Origin: an uncultured Prevotella sp.
Lineage (GTDB): Bacteria; Bacteroidota; Bacteroidia; Bacteroidales; Bacteroidaceae
Reading direction: 5' to 3'
Assembly: GCA_905235835.1 (NCBI GenBank)
Contig: CAJONQ010000057.1
Span: 1-39,146 of the forward strand
Length of the DNA stretch: 39,146 nucleotides
Part shown: piece after piece, positions 14,086-23,135 of the stretch
Numbering within the stretch: position 1 is the stretch's first letter
How the letters are laid out: each line of letters opens with the position of its first letter
Translations under genes and position numbers: made by a program
Notes under the pieces: generated by a model
Database searches by the model: none
Seen by the model: the letters and a program-made list of their open reading frames with translations, nothing else
What the model was told of the DNA's origin: nothing

Positions 14086-14953
14086 AAACATCCTTATCAC
14101 GGGTATGCTGATGCTGTTACCCTCGGCAGTACTCGCACAGCAGCACATCCAACAGGCTTTCGATGCCCTGAGGAATAGTAACATCAAAGAAGTAAGTTCA
14201 AGACACAGTGTGGAGAAGAATCCTGACTCTGGAACGATGGAAGGATTAGAGGACACCTACGATTTTGAAATAACTGACCATCGGGATAAACGACTGATCG
14301 ACAATATCCGCAAGGCATTCGAACAGGACGAACCTCATGCCTATAGAGTCAGTACGGGTTCGAATGGCAACAGTGAGAACTACACCTCTCTCGCCGTTGG
14401 CGACAGTAATAAAGGAGGCGTCGCCATCGGACTGATAGAGGGTTCGAAATGGATATACGCCTGTTTCCTGGACCCAGAGGATTCGCTGCGCCAGCACCGC
14501 TATGCCTACGCCTTGGAGTGGGCAGAGAATGGCGGCAAGGTAAGAGGGTGCATCGTCAAGACATACGCCACAACGCAGAAATTCCAGCAGGGCAGAAAGC
14601 AGTCGAATACCATCACCATCAATGGCAATAAGGTGGAGTTGAGCGGCAGCGGTTTCTCGTCGGGTAATGGCTTCACTTGGTCAGGCAACTCCCAGTCCCT
14701 GCATCACGCAAAGTCATCCGAGACATGGCTCTTAGAGTTCAACACCTACAAGAACCATTTTCTGAAGAATCCCGATGGAACAGCAGCCAACAGTTATGCC
14801 ACACAGATATACAAACTCTGTAAGGATGCCAAGTCGTTAGAGGACGTGGAGAGGAACATGGTGGCAACAGAGATCGTGAAACTGAAGAAGAAAACAAAGG
14901 ACGAGTTTATACAGCAGTTGTTTGACATGAGCATCGAACGACTCAAAAAGTAA
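14075..14953 (+). CDS. Secreted protein of unknown function in the sigma operon
   Basis: A 292-aa protein with a signal peptide ending about residue 21 (VLAQQ). Residues about 60-150 alternate short strands (YTSLAVGDSNKGGVAIGLIE, KWIYACFLDPED) and the C-terminal part is helical and lysine-rich (VKLKKKTKDEFIQQLFDM). A Gly/Ser-rich stretch occurs near 190-210. I recognise it only as a Bacteroidales-type uncharacterised protein. It overlaps the membrane partner gene by 11 bases and is followed after 6 bases by the barrel gene, so the four genes almost certainly form one transcript. A periplasmic link between the barrel and the membrane partner is a reasonable guess, not shown by the sequence. 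Confidence 0.72.
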   Translation: MKSKNILITGMLMLLPSAVLAQQHIQQAFDALRNSNIKEVSSRHSVEKNPDSGTMEGLEDTYDFEITDHRDKRLIDNIRKAFEQDEPHAYRVSTGSNGNSENYTSLAVGDSNKGGVAIGLIEGSKWIYACFLDPEDSLRQHRYAYALEWAENGGKVRGCIVKTYATTQKFQQGRKQSNTITINGNKVELSGSGFSSGNGFTWSGNSQSLHHAKSSETWLLEFNTYKNHFLKNPDGTAANSYATQIYKLCKDAKSLEDVERNMVATEIVKLKKKTKDEFIQQLFDMSIERLKK

Positions 14954-14959
14954 GACGGT

Positions 14960-17164
14960 ATGAAATATTGGAAAACAGTATGTCTTTCGCTCCTGATGGC
15001 AGCGAAAGCAGGGATTGCTATGGCTCAGACGGACAGTCTGAAAGTGGAAAACGACTCCATCACCTGGGACCAGGAACTGGAGGGTATCGAGGTGAAGGCA
15101 CAACGCCAACTCATCAAGCAGGAGATAGACCGCATCGGCTATGACGTGCAGGGTGACGAGGAGTCGAAGACACAGACGGTGATGGATATGCTGCGCAAGG
15201 TACCGATGGTGACCGTCGATGGGGATGACAATATCAAGGTGAAGGGCAACAGCAGTTTCAAGATTTATAAGAACGGACATTACGACCCCAGCCTGACGAA
15301 GAATGCCAAGGAGGTCTTGAAGGCGATGCCTGCGTCAATGGTCAAGCGCATCGAGGTCATCACCGACCCTGGTGCCCGTGAGGATGCCGAGGGCGTGGAC
15401 GCTATCCTGAATATCGTGATGATGGACGGTTCGAAACTCGACGGGGTGACGGGTGTCGTCAACCTCTATTATAATACCCTGAATCATCCTAACCTCTATA
15501 CCTCTCTGACGGGACAGGTCGGGAAACTGCTACTATCTGCCAACTACGGTTATGGCGGGATGTCGAAACGTGAGACAGAGAATATCGGTGACGTGGAGCG
15601 TACCTTTCTACAGACTGGTAATAAACTGCTTTCCCATCGAGAAGGAAGTAACCCCGGAGGCATCCATTTTGGGGATATCAATGCCAGCTATGACATCGAC
15701 TCCCTCAATCTGCTGTCGGCTTCCTTTGGTGGCTATTTTTATAAGTTGAACGTGCAAGGGGACGGCTGGACGAAACTCCTCCCCTCATCAGGGGAGAATC
15801 TCCTCTATAGTTACAACAACCGATACTGGATGCCTGGGTATAGTCATCAGTCTTGGAACGGACGACTGGACTTCGAGCACAAGACGCGTCTGGAGGGCGA
15901 GCGACTCACACTCTCTTACATGCTCGCCCTGACGCGCCAACATACGGATCAGGAGAACGAATATAACAACCTTGTGAATGCACCGTTCACCTATACCAAC
16001 ACGCTGCAAACGGAACGTGAGCGATTCACAGAGCATACCTTTCAGGCAGACTGGTTGCGACCGTTAGGAAAGGGACATCAATTGGAAGTAGGGGCAAAAT
16101 ATATCTATCGCAATAACAACAGTCAAAACACACAGGACTATCGCAGTGCCATGCCCGAGACAGACTATCAGTTTGAGCACACCACCCGTGTCCTTGCCGG
16201 CTATGCCGACTATATATATAACAAGGATAAATGGTCGGCACGGGCAGGACTTCGTTATGAGTACAGTTATATGGAGGGGCGTTATCCTGACGGGAAAGGA
16301 GAGACCTTCCACCGACGTCTCAGCGACTGGGTGCCACAGGCAAGTCTGAAGTACCAGATGACAGAAACACAGTCGCTGAAACTGAACTATACCACCAGTA
16401 TCAACCGTCCGGGTATCTCCTACCTGAACCCTGCCGTGGTCGTCTCACCAACTATCATACAGAGCGGTAATCCACAACTGGTCAGCTCTCACTCCCAGCG
16501 TCTCAACCTGATTTATATGTATGTAGGTAAGAACCTGACCCTCCAACTGGCTCCCGGCTACCAGTATAGTAATGGTGGTATCGCCTCTATCCAGACAGCA
16601 GAGGGCGACATCCGTTATCTGACATACGATAATATTCAACGCTATCGCCGAGCTACTTTTGAGCAGTATGCGCAATGGAAACCGTTTGAGACCACCACAC
16701 TTGTCTTCAACAACACCTTGCGTTATGAGCACTATGAGAATCCTAACCTTGGTTATCGGAACTTCGGATGGTCGGATAATTTTTACGTCAACCTCACCCA
16801 GAAACTGCCTTGGAAACTGCAACTGTCGCTCAGTGGCTACGGTAAGATAGGACATAACCCCACCAACGTCTATTACAAGCAACACGGATGGTACGGCTAT
16901 TACGCATCGTTGCAACGCTCGTTCCTGAAAGACGACCGGCTGACGGTACGCATCATGACCAACGACCCGTTCGACCGTTATACCAAATACTGTGACGAAG
17001 CCGTCAATGGTGATTTCCGTGACCTCGGCACCTCATGGAATCGCGGTCGTCAGTTTGCCATCTCCGTCAGTTACCGCTTCGGCTCGCTGAAGGCAAGTGT
17101 CAAGAAAGCAGCACACAGCATCGAGAACGATGATGTGGTAGGAGGTATCACAAAAGGAAATTAA
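14960..17164 (+). CDS. Outer-membrane beta-barrel protein, TonB-receptor-like
   Basis: A 734-aa protein with a signal peptide (cleavage near AMAQ, residue 22), a plug-like domain (about 45-160; VMDMLRKVPMVTVDGDD, MPASMVKRIEVITDPGAR, DAILNIVM) and a barrel of about 560 residues rich in aromatic strands. It resembles the 'outer membrane beta-barrel family' of Bacteroidetes, related to TonB-dependent receptors. The N-terminal carboxypeptidase-regulatory-like domain found in SusC and Oar proteins is absent: the plug follows directly after about 25 residues. It is the last gene of the sigma operon, and its stop is 6 bases from the convergent gene. Whether it imports a substrate or only signals cannot be told. 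Confidence 0.85.
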   Translation: MKYWKTVCLSLLMAAKAGIAMAQTDSLKVENDSITWDQELEGIEVKAQRQLIKQEIDRIGYDVQGDEESKTQTVMDMLRKVPMVTVDGDDNIKVKGNSSFKIYKNGHYDPSLTKNAKEVLKAMPASMVKRIEVITDPGAREDAEGVDAILNIVMMDGSKLDGVTGVVNLYYNTLNHPNLYTSLTGQVGKLLLSANYGYGGMSKRETENIGDVERTFLQTGNKLLSHREGSNPGGIHFGDINASYDIDSLNLLSASFGGYFYKLNVQGDGWTKLLPSSGENLLYSYNNRYWMPGYSHQSWNGRLDFEHKTRLEGERLTLSYMLALTRQHTDQENEYNNLVNAPFTYTNTLQTERERFTEHTFQADWLRPLGKGHQLEVGAKYIYRNNNSQNTQDYRSAMPETDYQFEHTTRVLAGYADYIYNKDKWSARAGLRYEYSYMEGRYPDGKGETFHRRLSDWVPQASLKYQMTETQSLKLNYTTSINRPGISYLNPAVVVSPTIIQSGNPQLVSSHSQRLNLIYMYVGKNLTLQLAPGYQYSNGGIASIQTAEGDIRYLTYDNIQRYRRATFEQYAQWKPFETTTLVFNNTLRYEHYENPNLGYRNFGWSDNFYVNLTQKLPWKLQLSLSGYGKIGHNPTNVYYKQHGWYGYYASLQRSFLKDDRLTVRIMTNDPFDRYTKYCDEAVNGDFRDLGTSWNRGRQFAISVSYRFGSLKASVKKAAHSIENDDVVGGITKGN

Positions 17165-17170
17165 AGTCTC

Positions 17171-17989
17171 TTATTTCAGCAAGCTCTGGATGAAGGACCA
17201 CTCACTCTCATGGGACTTCACCTTGATGAGTGACTGATGAGTGACGATATACTCTGACAAGCCCTCATGGTTGGCTCCCTGGTGCCAGTCATAGGTATAA
17301 CCTAACTGTGTCCAAGGCAGGGGACTGTCGTCCTCATAAGCAGAGGCGTAACTGTAACGGTACCACTCACGGAAATTCGTCTCACCAACGGTATATTTCT
17401 CGTCTGCATAGGCTGGGAACTCCAACCCAGCGGAGGTCGTGGTGATATCAGGATCGTGGGCAGGACGGAACATATAGGAAGGATCAGCATAGAACTGAAC
17501 CATGATGTTATAGTCACAGTCAGGGCTCAGACCGTACATCTGTATCATCCGCATGTGGGCAGCGACACTGTCAAGTCCCTCATAGGCGTCTTTCTTACGC
17601 AACCAATCGGCAGGAAGGGTTACCCATGTACCCAGTTCACGGTCGATACGATAGACGTCATCCCGCCCGAAGAAACGCTGTAAGCGACTGGAGTCGACCA
17701 GTGTCACCAGCAGTACCATATCCTTGCCGTCGATGGTTGCCCACTCCTGACCAGGAGTTCCTTTCTTCACAGGCATCAGGTTATGGGATATCTTGGAGGC
17801 ATCCAACTGCTTGGCATCAGCGATGGCAGCATCAAGATCGGCAAGTAACAACGAGTCGTTCGCATACCATGGGGTCCCACTTTCCACATTCTCTACGGTG
17901 TCAATACTGGCTGTCTCTTTGTTACTCAGCAACCACCAGCCACCAAAAATCACTACTAATACAGCAATGGCAATTAATCCTTTTTTCAT
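17171..17989 (-). CDS. Membrane-anchored periplasmic protein of unknown function
   Basis: A 272-aa protein with one N-terminal hydrophobic helix (about 4-21) and no lipobox, so probably a signal anchor. The soluble part is acidic and rich in tyrosine and tryptophan, with patterns such as RELGTWVTLPADWL and EFPAYADEKYTVG. I do not recognise a named family. It starts 26 bases after the stop of the AsmA-like gene on the same strand and probably shares its transcript, which would tie it to envelope maintenance. Confidence 0.7.
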   Translation of the reverse strand: MKKGLIAIAVLVVIFGGWWLLSNKETASIDTVENVESGTPWYANDSLLLADLDAAIADAKQLDASKISHNLMPVKKGTPGQEWATIDGKDMVLLVTLVDSSRLQRFFGRDDVYRIDRELGTWVTLPADWLRKKDAYEGLDSVAAHMRMIQMYGLSPDCDYNIMVQFYADPSYMFRPAHDPDITTTSAGLEFPAYADEKYTVGETNFREWYRYSYASAYEDDSPLPWTQLGYTYDWHQGANHEGLSEYIVTHQSLIKVKSHESEWSFIQSLLK

Positions 17990-18015
17990 ACAATAATTTA
18001 TATTAGGTTTACAGT

Positions 18016-20100
18016 TTATTCGCTTTTCTCCTCGGCAGCCTTACGAGCCGCTTTCTCGGCTTTCTTTTGAGCCTTCAGAGCCGCTTTCTCTGCCTTTCGC
18101 TTCTCTTTCTCCGCTTTCTTTTGTTCCTTCAGGGCTGCTTTCTCGGCTTTCTTTTGCTCTTTGAGAGCAGCTTTCTCGGCTTTCTTCTTATCCTTCTCTG
18201 CCTTTTGCGCCGCTTTCTCCTCATCAGTCTTCTTATCGAAAAGGTGGAAACGGATACCTGGTTTGATCTTGGTCTTCTTCATCTCATCAGTATTCGTGAA
18301 AGAGAAAGAACAGAGAATATCAGCGAGTTTTCCCTTCATATTGATTTTACCCTCAGCAATAGCACCGTCACTCACGATATGAGCAGCAACATTAGAGAAC
18401 TTGATTCCATCGAGTTTGGTCTTCTCGACAAGGGCATCTACCTGACCCATAGGCAGTTTACCACCCTTGACACGTCGCATCTGCGCTGTTCGGGGTTTGG
18501 AAATATCGAAACGGAAACCCGCAGTACAGGTCGTTTTACCCAGTCCTGGGTAGTCCATCGCCTTCCCTAACTCAAAGTCTCTGGTATTCACATTACCTGT
18601 GAGATAATGGTCGAGGGCGTCTATCTGAAGGGCGAAACCTATGTTTCCACAGGCGGTACCTATCGTTCCACGGAACTGTAATTTCTTATAGAGCACGTTG
18701 AAAGAACCTGTGTAATGAAGGGTACCTAAGGCATGCAACTGTTTCATCATGAACTTTTTCACAGTGAACTGGTTAATGATGCGCTCCTTGGAATTACTCT
18801 GTATCGTCGCCTTGGAGATATTGAAATGGACATTCAGTTTGTACTTGTCCTTCAAGCCCTCAATACCGCCAAAGCCTCTGACTTGTACTTTACCGTCGGG
18901 AGTTTTAACAGTGATGTCACGGAAAACGAGGGTACTGTCGGTACCACCGAATTTGGTGCTGAGCCACAGAGGCAATTTGAAGTCCTTCAGTGCAGGAGCG
19001 AAGGGATGCGAGATATCAGTGAGTAGGGTGGTACCTGTGATAGGAGTGGTTTGGAAGAGGAAAGGGCGACCTTTTTTCTTGCTGGGCAGTTGGATCTCGC
19101 CCTTGGCAAAGGTCAGCTTGGTATTCTTCATACATATCACAGCATCGCTGACGGTCAGTTTCTCTGCATGTTGATGGAATTGTAAGTGGAAATCTGTAAT
19201 ATGGAGTCCAGAAGCGAGGTCGTTGATTTCGCACTCAGCGAGTCTACCCACAATACTATCTTTGTCGGCATGGGTCAGTTCGACTTTAAGATGAGATACC
19301 ATCTTCATATGACCGTCATCAAACCATCCCCGTTTAGGTTTTGCGACACGCTTATGCGGCAGATGGTTATCAGTCGTCCAATGCACACTGTCGATGGAAA
19401 TAAAACGTTTACCGCCACCACCTTCCTCGTAGGTGAGAACATCGATGAGCAGGTGGTTGTCGACAGTAACAGGGGTACGTTTCTTCTTATGTACCCAAGA
19501 GCCTTCTACTTTCTCCACCTTACCGGAGAATCTGCCCAGTAAGTTCTTATGCAGTCGCAGAGAGCCCAAGGAAGCGTGTTGGTCGTTGTAGATCAAGTCG
19601 ACATCCTCAATAAGGAGTTTTTTCAAGTCAAGTGTCAGTTGTTTACCAGACTTCTTTTTCTTCTCTTCTCCCTCTGGTTTTTTCTTCTTTTTAAAAGCAT
19701 CCAGTACAAACTGATAGTTAGCAACACTATCTGTCTTCTGCTTGAAGAGTTGGGCATGGAGTCCCTTGACAGTGACCTCTTCCAATTGCACCTCATCGTT
19801 GAGCAACGCCCACATATCAATCTCAGCACCCAACTTCTCGAGTTTGAGCATCGGACGGTGCTGCTGATCCTCTACCAACAGGTGGTAGAGACGGATATCA
19901 TCGGAGAAGAAACCGATGCGGAGACTGTCTATCTCCACTTTTGTCTGCAGTTTCTCCTGCAGCATTTGAGTGGCATAGGATAATGCTCGGTCTTGGACAA
20001 AGGCGGTGTTGAGCAGACCGACAGCACCCACTACCAAAAGTACAAAGATGAGGGCAACACCGACCACCACCTTGACAATACGGAGGATGATTTTCTTCAT
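18016..20100 (-). CDS. AsmA/TamB-like envelope protein with lysine-rich C-terminal tail
   Basis: A 694-aa protein from the ATG at 20100. An N-terminal transmembrane helix (about 8-28) is followed by a large, beta-rich periplasmic body beginning ALSYATQMLQEKLQTKVEID and IDSLRIGFFSDDIRL-like repeats, the start typical of AsmA/TamB/DUF748 proteins that form hydrophobic grooves for lipid transport to the outer membrane. The last about 65 residues are a run of 11-residue repeats of the type KAEKAALKEQK (DNA 18019-18230), predicted to be a long charged helix. The open frame extends 14 codons upstream, but a -7 box at 20122-20129 lies right there, so starts beyond about 20110 are unlikely. The family call is by overall pattern only. 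Confidence 0.72.
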   Translation of the reverse strand: MKKIILRIVKVVVGVALIFVLLVVGAVGLLNTAFVQDRALSYATQMLQEKLQTKVEIDSLRIGFFSDDIRLYHLLVEDQQHRPMLKLEKLGAEIDMWALLNDEVQLEEVTVKGLHAQLFKQKTDSVANYQFVLDAFKKKKKPEGEEKKKKSGKQLTLDLKKLLIEDVDLIYNDQHASLGSLRLHKNLLGRFSGKVEKVEGSWVHKKKRTPVTVDNHLLIDVLTYEEGGGGKRFISIDSVHWTTDNHLPHKRVAKPKRGWFDDGHMKMVSHLKVELTHADKDSIVGRLAECEINDLASGLHITDFHLQFHQHAEKLTVSDAVICMKNTKLTFAKGEIQLPSKKKGRPFLFQTTPITGTTLLTDISHPFAPALKDFKLPLWLSTKFGGTDSTLVFRDITVKTPDGKVQVRGFGGIEGLKDKYKLNVHFNISKATIQSNSKERIINQFTVKKFMMKQLHALGTLHYTGSFNVLYKKLQFRGTIGTACGNIGFALQIDALDHYLTGNVNTRDFELGKAMDYPGLGKTTCTAGFRFDISKPRTAQMRRVKGGKLPMGQVDALVEKTKLDGIKFSNVAAHIVSDGAIAEGKINMKGKLADILCSFSFTNTDEMKKTKIKPGIRFHLFDKKTDEEKAAQKAEKDKKKAEKAALKEQKKAEKAALKEQKKAEKEKRKAEKAALKAQKKAEKAARKAAEEKSE

Positions 20101-20121
20101 AAGCATCATAACTTTCGTTTG

Positions 20122-20129
20122 CAAATATA
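20122..20129 (-). promoter_or_regulatory. -7 promoter box of the AsmA-like gene
   Basis: The minus strand reads TATATTTG, 21 bases upstream of the ATG at 20100 and inside the upstream extension of the reading frame, so it helps decide the start. Confidence 0.55.
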
Positions 20130-20172
20130 ATAAATTAATCACAAAAAGTATAGAAGGTCTTCTTTTTTTTCG

Positions 20173-20180
20173 TATCTTTG
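20173..20180 (+). promoter_or_regulatory. -7 promoter box directly before the first esterase
   Basis: TATCTTTG ends 4 bases before the ATG at 20185. With the usual box-to-start distance, transcription begins at or next to the ATG, so the mRNA may be leaderless. Confidence 0.6.
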
Positions 20181-20184
20181 CCCC

Positions 20185-20994
20185 ATGAAACAGTTGTTGG
20201 TACTGATTTTCCTCCTATCTTTCCTCTTCCCTCTTCCAACTCTCGCACAAGACGACGTGCTGGAAGCGAAACGTCCTGTGCGTAATGACGGTTATGCTTT
20301 CTGGGTCTACACTCCACAGGACTATGCACAATACCAGCAGATGACTCCTGTGATACTTTTCCTACATGGTGCCAGTCTGAAAGGTAACGACTTGGACAAA
20401 GTATTGCGCTATGGACCGTTGGACGCTGTGAGGAAGGGGCTTATAGTACCAGCTATCATCGTCGCCCCTCAGAATCCAAAGGGTCCGTGGAATCCCCAAA
20501 AACTCAACGACATTTTAGAGTGGTTGCAAAGACACTATATATATAACCCACAAAGGGTGTATGTGATAGGAATGAGCCTTGGTGGTTATGGCACGTTAGA
20601 CATGGCTGGTACCTATCCAGAGAAGATTGCAGCCGCTATCGCACTCTGTGGAGGAAGCACACTGCGAAATTACGATGGTTTAGGACGACTGCCCTTATGG
20701 ATTATCCATGGAACCGCCGATAAAGCGATAAAGGTGGAGGAGTCACAGAAAATTGTCGACCAGATGAAGGCGCATCATATCGACCAGCGGTTGCGATATG
20801 ACTGGATACGAGGAGCCTCACATGGTGACCTTGCTCGCTATTTCTACCTGACAGACACCTATGACTGGTTGTTTCAGCATACGCTCATAGAACCCCAACG
20901 CCCTGTAGACAGGAATGTGGAGATAACCACTGAAGAACGATCGGAAGCCTACCAGAAAATCAAGAAACGGAAAGGAGAACTGACTATCCGCTAA
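20185..20994 (+). CDS. Secreted alpha/beta-hydrolase (esterase-like), copy 1
   Basis: A 269-aa protein with a signal peptide (to about residue 21). The alpha/beta-hydrolase core is complete: oxyanion region FLHGASLKG (59-67), nucleophile elbow GMSLGGYG (S131), acid HGTADKA (D179) and histidine GASHGDL (H213). Proteins of this shape include phospholipase/carboxylesterase-like and feruloyl-esterase-like enzymes; the substrate is not visible. It is a close paralogue of the gene at 23132-23953, with many identical blocks (for example GTYPEKIAAAIALCGGSTL). The next gene, an RlpA-like protein, has its own promoter. Confidence 0.88.
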   Translation: MKQLLVLIFLLSFLFPLPTLAQDDVLEAKRPVRNDGYAFWVYTPQDYAQYQQMTPVILFLHGASLKGNDLDKVLRYGPLDAVRKGLIVPAIIVAPQNPKGPWNPQKLNDILEWLQRHYIYNPQRVYVIGMSLGGYGTLDMAGTYPEKIAAAIALCGGSTLRNYDGLGRLPLWIIHGTADKAIKVEESQKIVDQMKAHHIDQRLRYDWIRGASHGDLARYFYLTDTYDWLFQHTLIEPQRPVDRNVEITTEERSEAYQKIKKRKGELTIR

Positions 20995-21060
20995 ACATTG
21001 AAAAATTGCTAACAATCGTGTTAAGTTGCAAAATATCAAGGTATTTTGACAGATTATTTG

Positions 21061-21068
21061 TATCTTTG
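21061..21068 (+). promoter_or_regulatory. -7 promoter box of the RlpA-like gene
   Basis: TATCTTTG lies after the in-frame ATG at 21046 and before those at 21088-21097, so it rules out the upstream start. Confidence 0.6.
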
Positions 21069-21087
21069 TCCCGTTGTAGCAATCAAA

Positions 21088-21570
21088 ATGCCTATGATGA
21101 AGTTATTACTAATCTTCTTTCTGCTAATAAGCACGGGACAAAACTGCTTTGCTCAGCAACGAGGAAAAGCGACTTTCTATGCTAAGCGGATGAACGGACA
21201 CAGAACAGCCAGTGGTGAACGCCTCTACAACGATAGTTTGGTGTGTGCACACAAGACCCATAAGTTTGGAACCCTATTGAAAGTGGTAAACCCTGCTAAT
21301 GGCAAGGAGGTTATTGTAAAGGTGATAGACCGCGGTCCCTATGTCAGAGGACGTATTATCGACCTCTCCATTCGTGCGGCTCGCGAGTTGGGCATTCTCT
21401 CACAAGGAGTAGCAATGGTAGAGGTATCTGTTTATCGGAAACCTACGGAAGTACCTTATAAGCCAGAGGATTACGATCTTCCTGAAATAGAGATAGAGAA
21501 CACTGAGGGAGAGTCTATTATTCCACAATGGCAAGATTCTATAGTGATTAATGACCGAAATAAGAAATAA
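21088..21570 (+). CDS. rlpA: RlpA-like septal-ring / cell-wall lytic protein (double-psi beta-barrel)
   Basis: A 160-aa secreted protein: signal peptide MKLLLIFFLL-type (cleavage near CFAQQ), then a double-psi beta-barrel with TASGERLYN, AHKTHKFGTLLKV, DRGPYVRGRIIDLS and AARELGIL, the conserved core of RlpA lytic transglycosylase-like proteins, which in Pseudomonas cleave naked glycan strands at division sites. No SPOR domain follows; the tail is short and acidic. Three close ATG codons (21088, 21094, 21097) are possible starts; the one at 21046 lies upstream of the promoter box. It overlaps the next gene by one base. Confidence 0.85.
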   Translation: MPMMKLLLIFFLLISTGQNCFAQQRGKATFYAKRMNGHRTASGERLYNDSLVCAHKTHKFGTLLKVVNPANGKEVIVKVIDRGPYVRGRIIDLSIRAARELGILSQGVAMVEVSVYRKPTEVPYKPEDYDLPEIEIENTEGESIIPQWQDSIVINDRNKK

Positions 21571-23135
21571 TGAAATATATACATATCATCGTCGCCAGTC
21601 TAATCTTATTTGCTGGATGCACAGGAAAGAAAACACCTGTCGCAGAGACTGCCGATTCGACAGAGACAGAGGTCCCCATAGCACAACTATTCTATCCTGA
21701 CACTACCTATAGTTCTGTGAAGAACGTAGAGTACGTCGTGGATCATGGGGACTCTCTTCCTGCCGATCTCAAAGACTTAGACGACCGCTATGAGAAGGCG
21801 AATGGCGTTTTCGTCTTCCGTAAGAACTTGCATCGTGACGCCAATTTCGGTGGCAAGATAAAGGGTACGCCAGATACGGTCATCATCGCCTGGGAATTTA
21901 CCACTGCCTACGACACCACCCATACCCGTTTCGGTACATGGGGAGGGGGTTCTGGCTGGACAGGTCAACCCTTGTATATACATTGGAGTGATCAGCAGAT
22001 GGCAAAGTTCAAGAAATCATCACCTTGTCTGACTGCTGACTTCGGTAATGAGGAGATTATCGTCGGGTCACTATGTGGCAAGGGATACTTCATTAACTAC
22101 CAAACAGGTAAGGCATCACGTGAGCCACTCGACTTAGGTAATGTTGTGAAGGGTACAGTATCTCTCGATCCAGAATACTATAACCTATATGTGGGACAGG
22201 GTGTTCCTCGTCAGGCAGGACCTTTCGGTTGTCAGGCTTTCGATCTGTTGAAACACGAGCGTACGTTCTTCTTCGGTCCTGACCCCAAGGCATGGAGAGG
22301 ATGGAACGCTTTCGACTCCAATGCCATCGTGGCAGGTGGTTACCTCTTTTGGTGTGGGGAGAACGGTAGTGTGTATAAATATGAGCGTAGTCAAGGATCC
22401 TTACGAAGAATCAGTGTGATGCGCTATCGGGTTAAAGGGATGGCACCAGGCATCGAGTCGAGTCTGTGCGTCTACCGTAACTATGGGGCTTTCTCCGACA
22501 ATAAGGGGAATGTCATCTGTATTAACCTAAACACGATGCGCCCAGTATGGTACTACGACAATCATGACGACTCCGACGGCACCATGGTGTGCAGGGAGGA
22601 GAACGGTATTCCGTATCTCTATACCGCCTGTGAGGTCGACAAACAAGGAGAGTCCGGTATCAGTCATTTCATCAAACTTAACGGACTGGACGGTTCTTTG
22701 GTATGGGAACAGAAGATACCATGCCGACGTATCAATCTGCCAGGGAAGACACTCGATGGTGGTATGTATGCAAGTCCTTTAATTGGTAACGGTGACTGCA
22801 AAGACTTGATTTTCGCCAATATGTGCCGTAATGGCGCCTCTAAGTCGGCAGGCGAACTGGTGGCTTTCAGCACGAAGGACGGGGCTATCCGCTATACTGT
22901 TCCTTATGGACAATTCGCATGGTCATCACCTATCCCGTTCTATAACGAGAAAAACGAGTTGTTTATCTTCGCTGGTGACGCTTCTGGTATTATCCGTATC
23001 ATTCGTGGCAAGACGGGTGAGGTAGTTTGTAAGAAAGTGGTAGGCTCGAATTTCGAATCATCACCTATCGCTATCGGAAACACGGCAGTAGTAGGCTGTC
23101 GGGGTAATAAAATCTATAAATTCATCATCCAATGA
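21570..23135 (+). CDS. Lipoprotein with PQQ-like beta-propeller repeats
   Basis: A 521-aa protein with a lipoprotein signal (LFAGC, lipidation at C17), so it is anchored in an envelope membrane and faces the periplasm or surface. The body has repeated blades of the type DGSLVWEQKIP and GEVVCKKVVGSNFESSPIAIG, like PQQ-like (BamB-type) propellers. No PQQ-dependent dehydrogenase active-site motif is seen, so a binding or scaffolding role is likelier than catalysis. It overlaps the RlpA-like gene by one base and the second esterase by 4 bases: a tightly coupled operon. Confidence 0.82.
   Translation: MKYIHIIVASLILFAGCTGKKTPVAETADSTETEVPIAQLFYPDTTYSSVKNVEYVVDHGDSLPADLKDLDDRYEKANGVFVFRKNLHRDANFGGKIKGTPDTVIIAWEFTTAYDTTHTRFGTWGGGSGWTGQPLYIHWSDQQMAKFKKSSPCLTADFGNEEIIVGSLCGKGYFINYQTGKASREPLDLGNVVKGTVSLDPEYYNLYVGQGVPRQAGPFGCQAFDLLKHERTFFFGPDPKAWRGWNAFDSNAIVAGGYLFWCGENGSVYKYERSQGSLRRISVMRYRVKGMAPGIESSLCVYRNYGAFSDNKGNVICINLNTMRPVWYYDNHDDSDGTMVCREENGIPYLYTACEVDKQGESGISHFIKLNGLDGSLVWEQKIPCRRINLPGKTLDGGMYASPLIGNGDCKDLIFANMCRNGASKSAGELVAFSTKDGAIRYTVPYGQFAWSSPIPFYNEKNELFIFAGDASGIIRIIRGKTGEVVCKKVVGSNFESSPIAIGNTAVVGCRGNKIYKFIIQ

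Noticed and set aside
21046..21087. Upstream start for the RlpA-like protein
   Set aside because: It precedes the promoter box at 21061-21068 and would place non-signal residues before the signal peptide.
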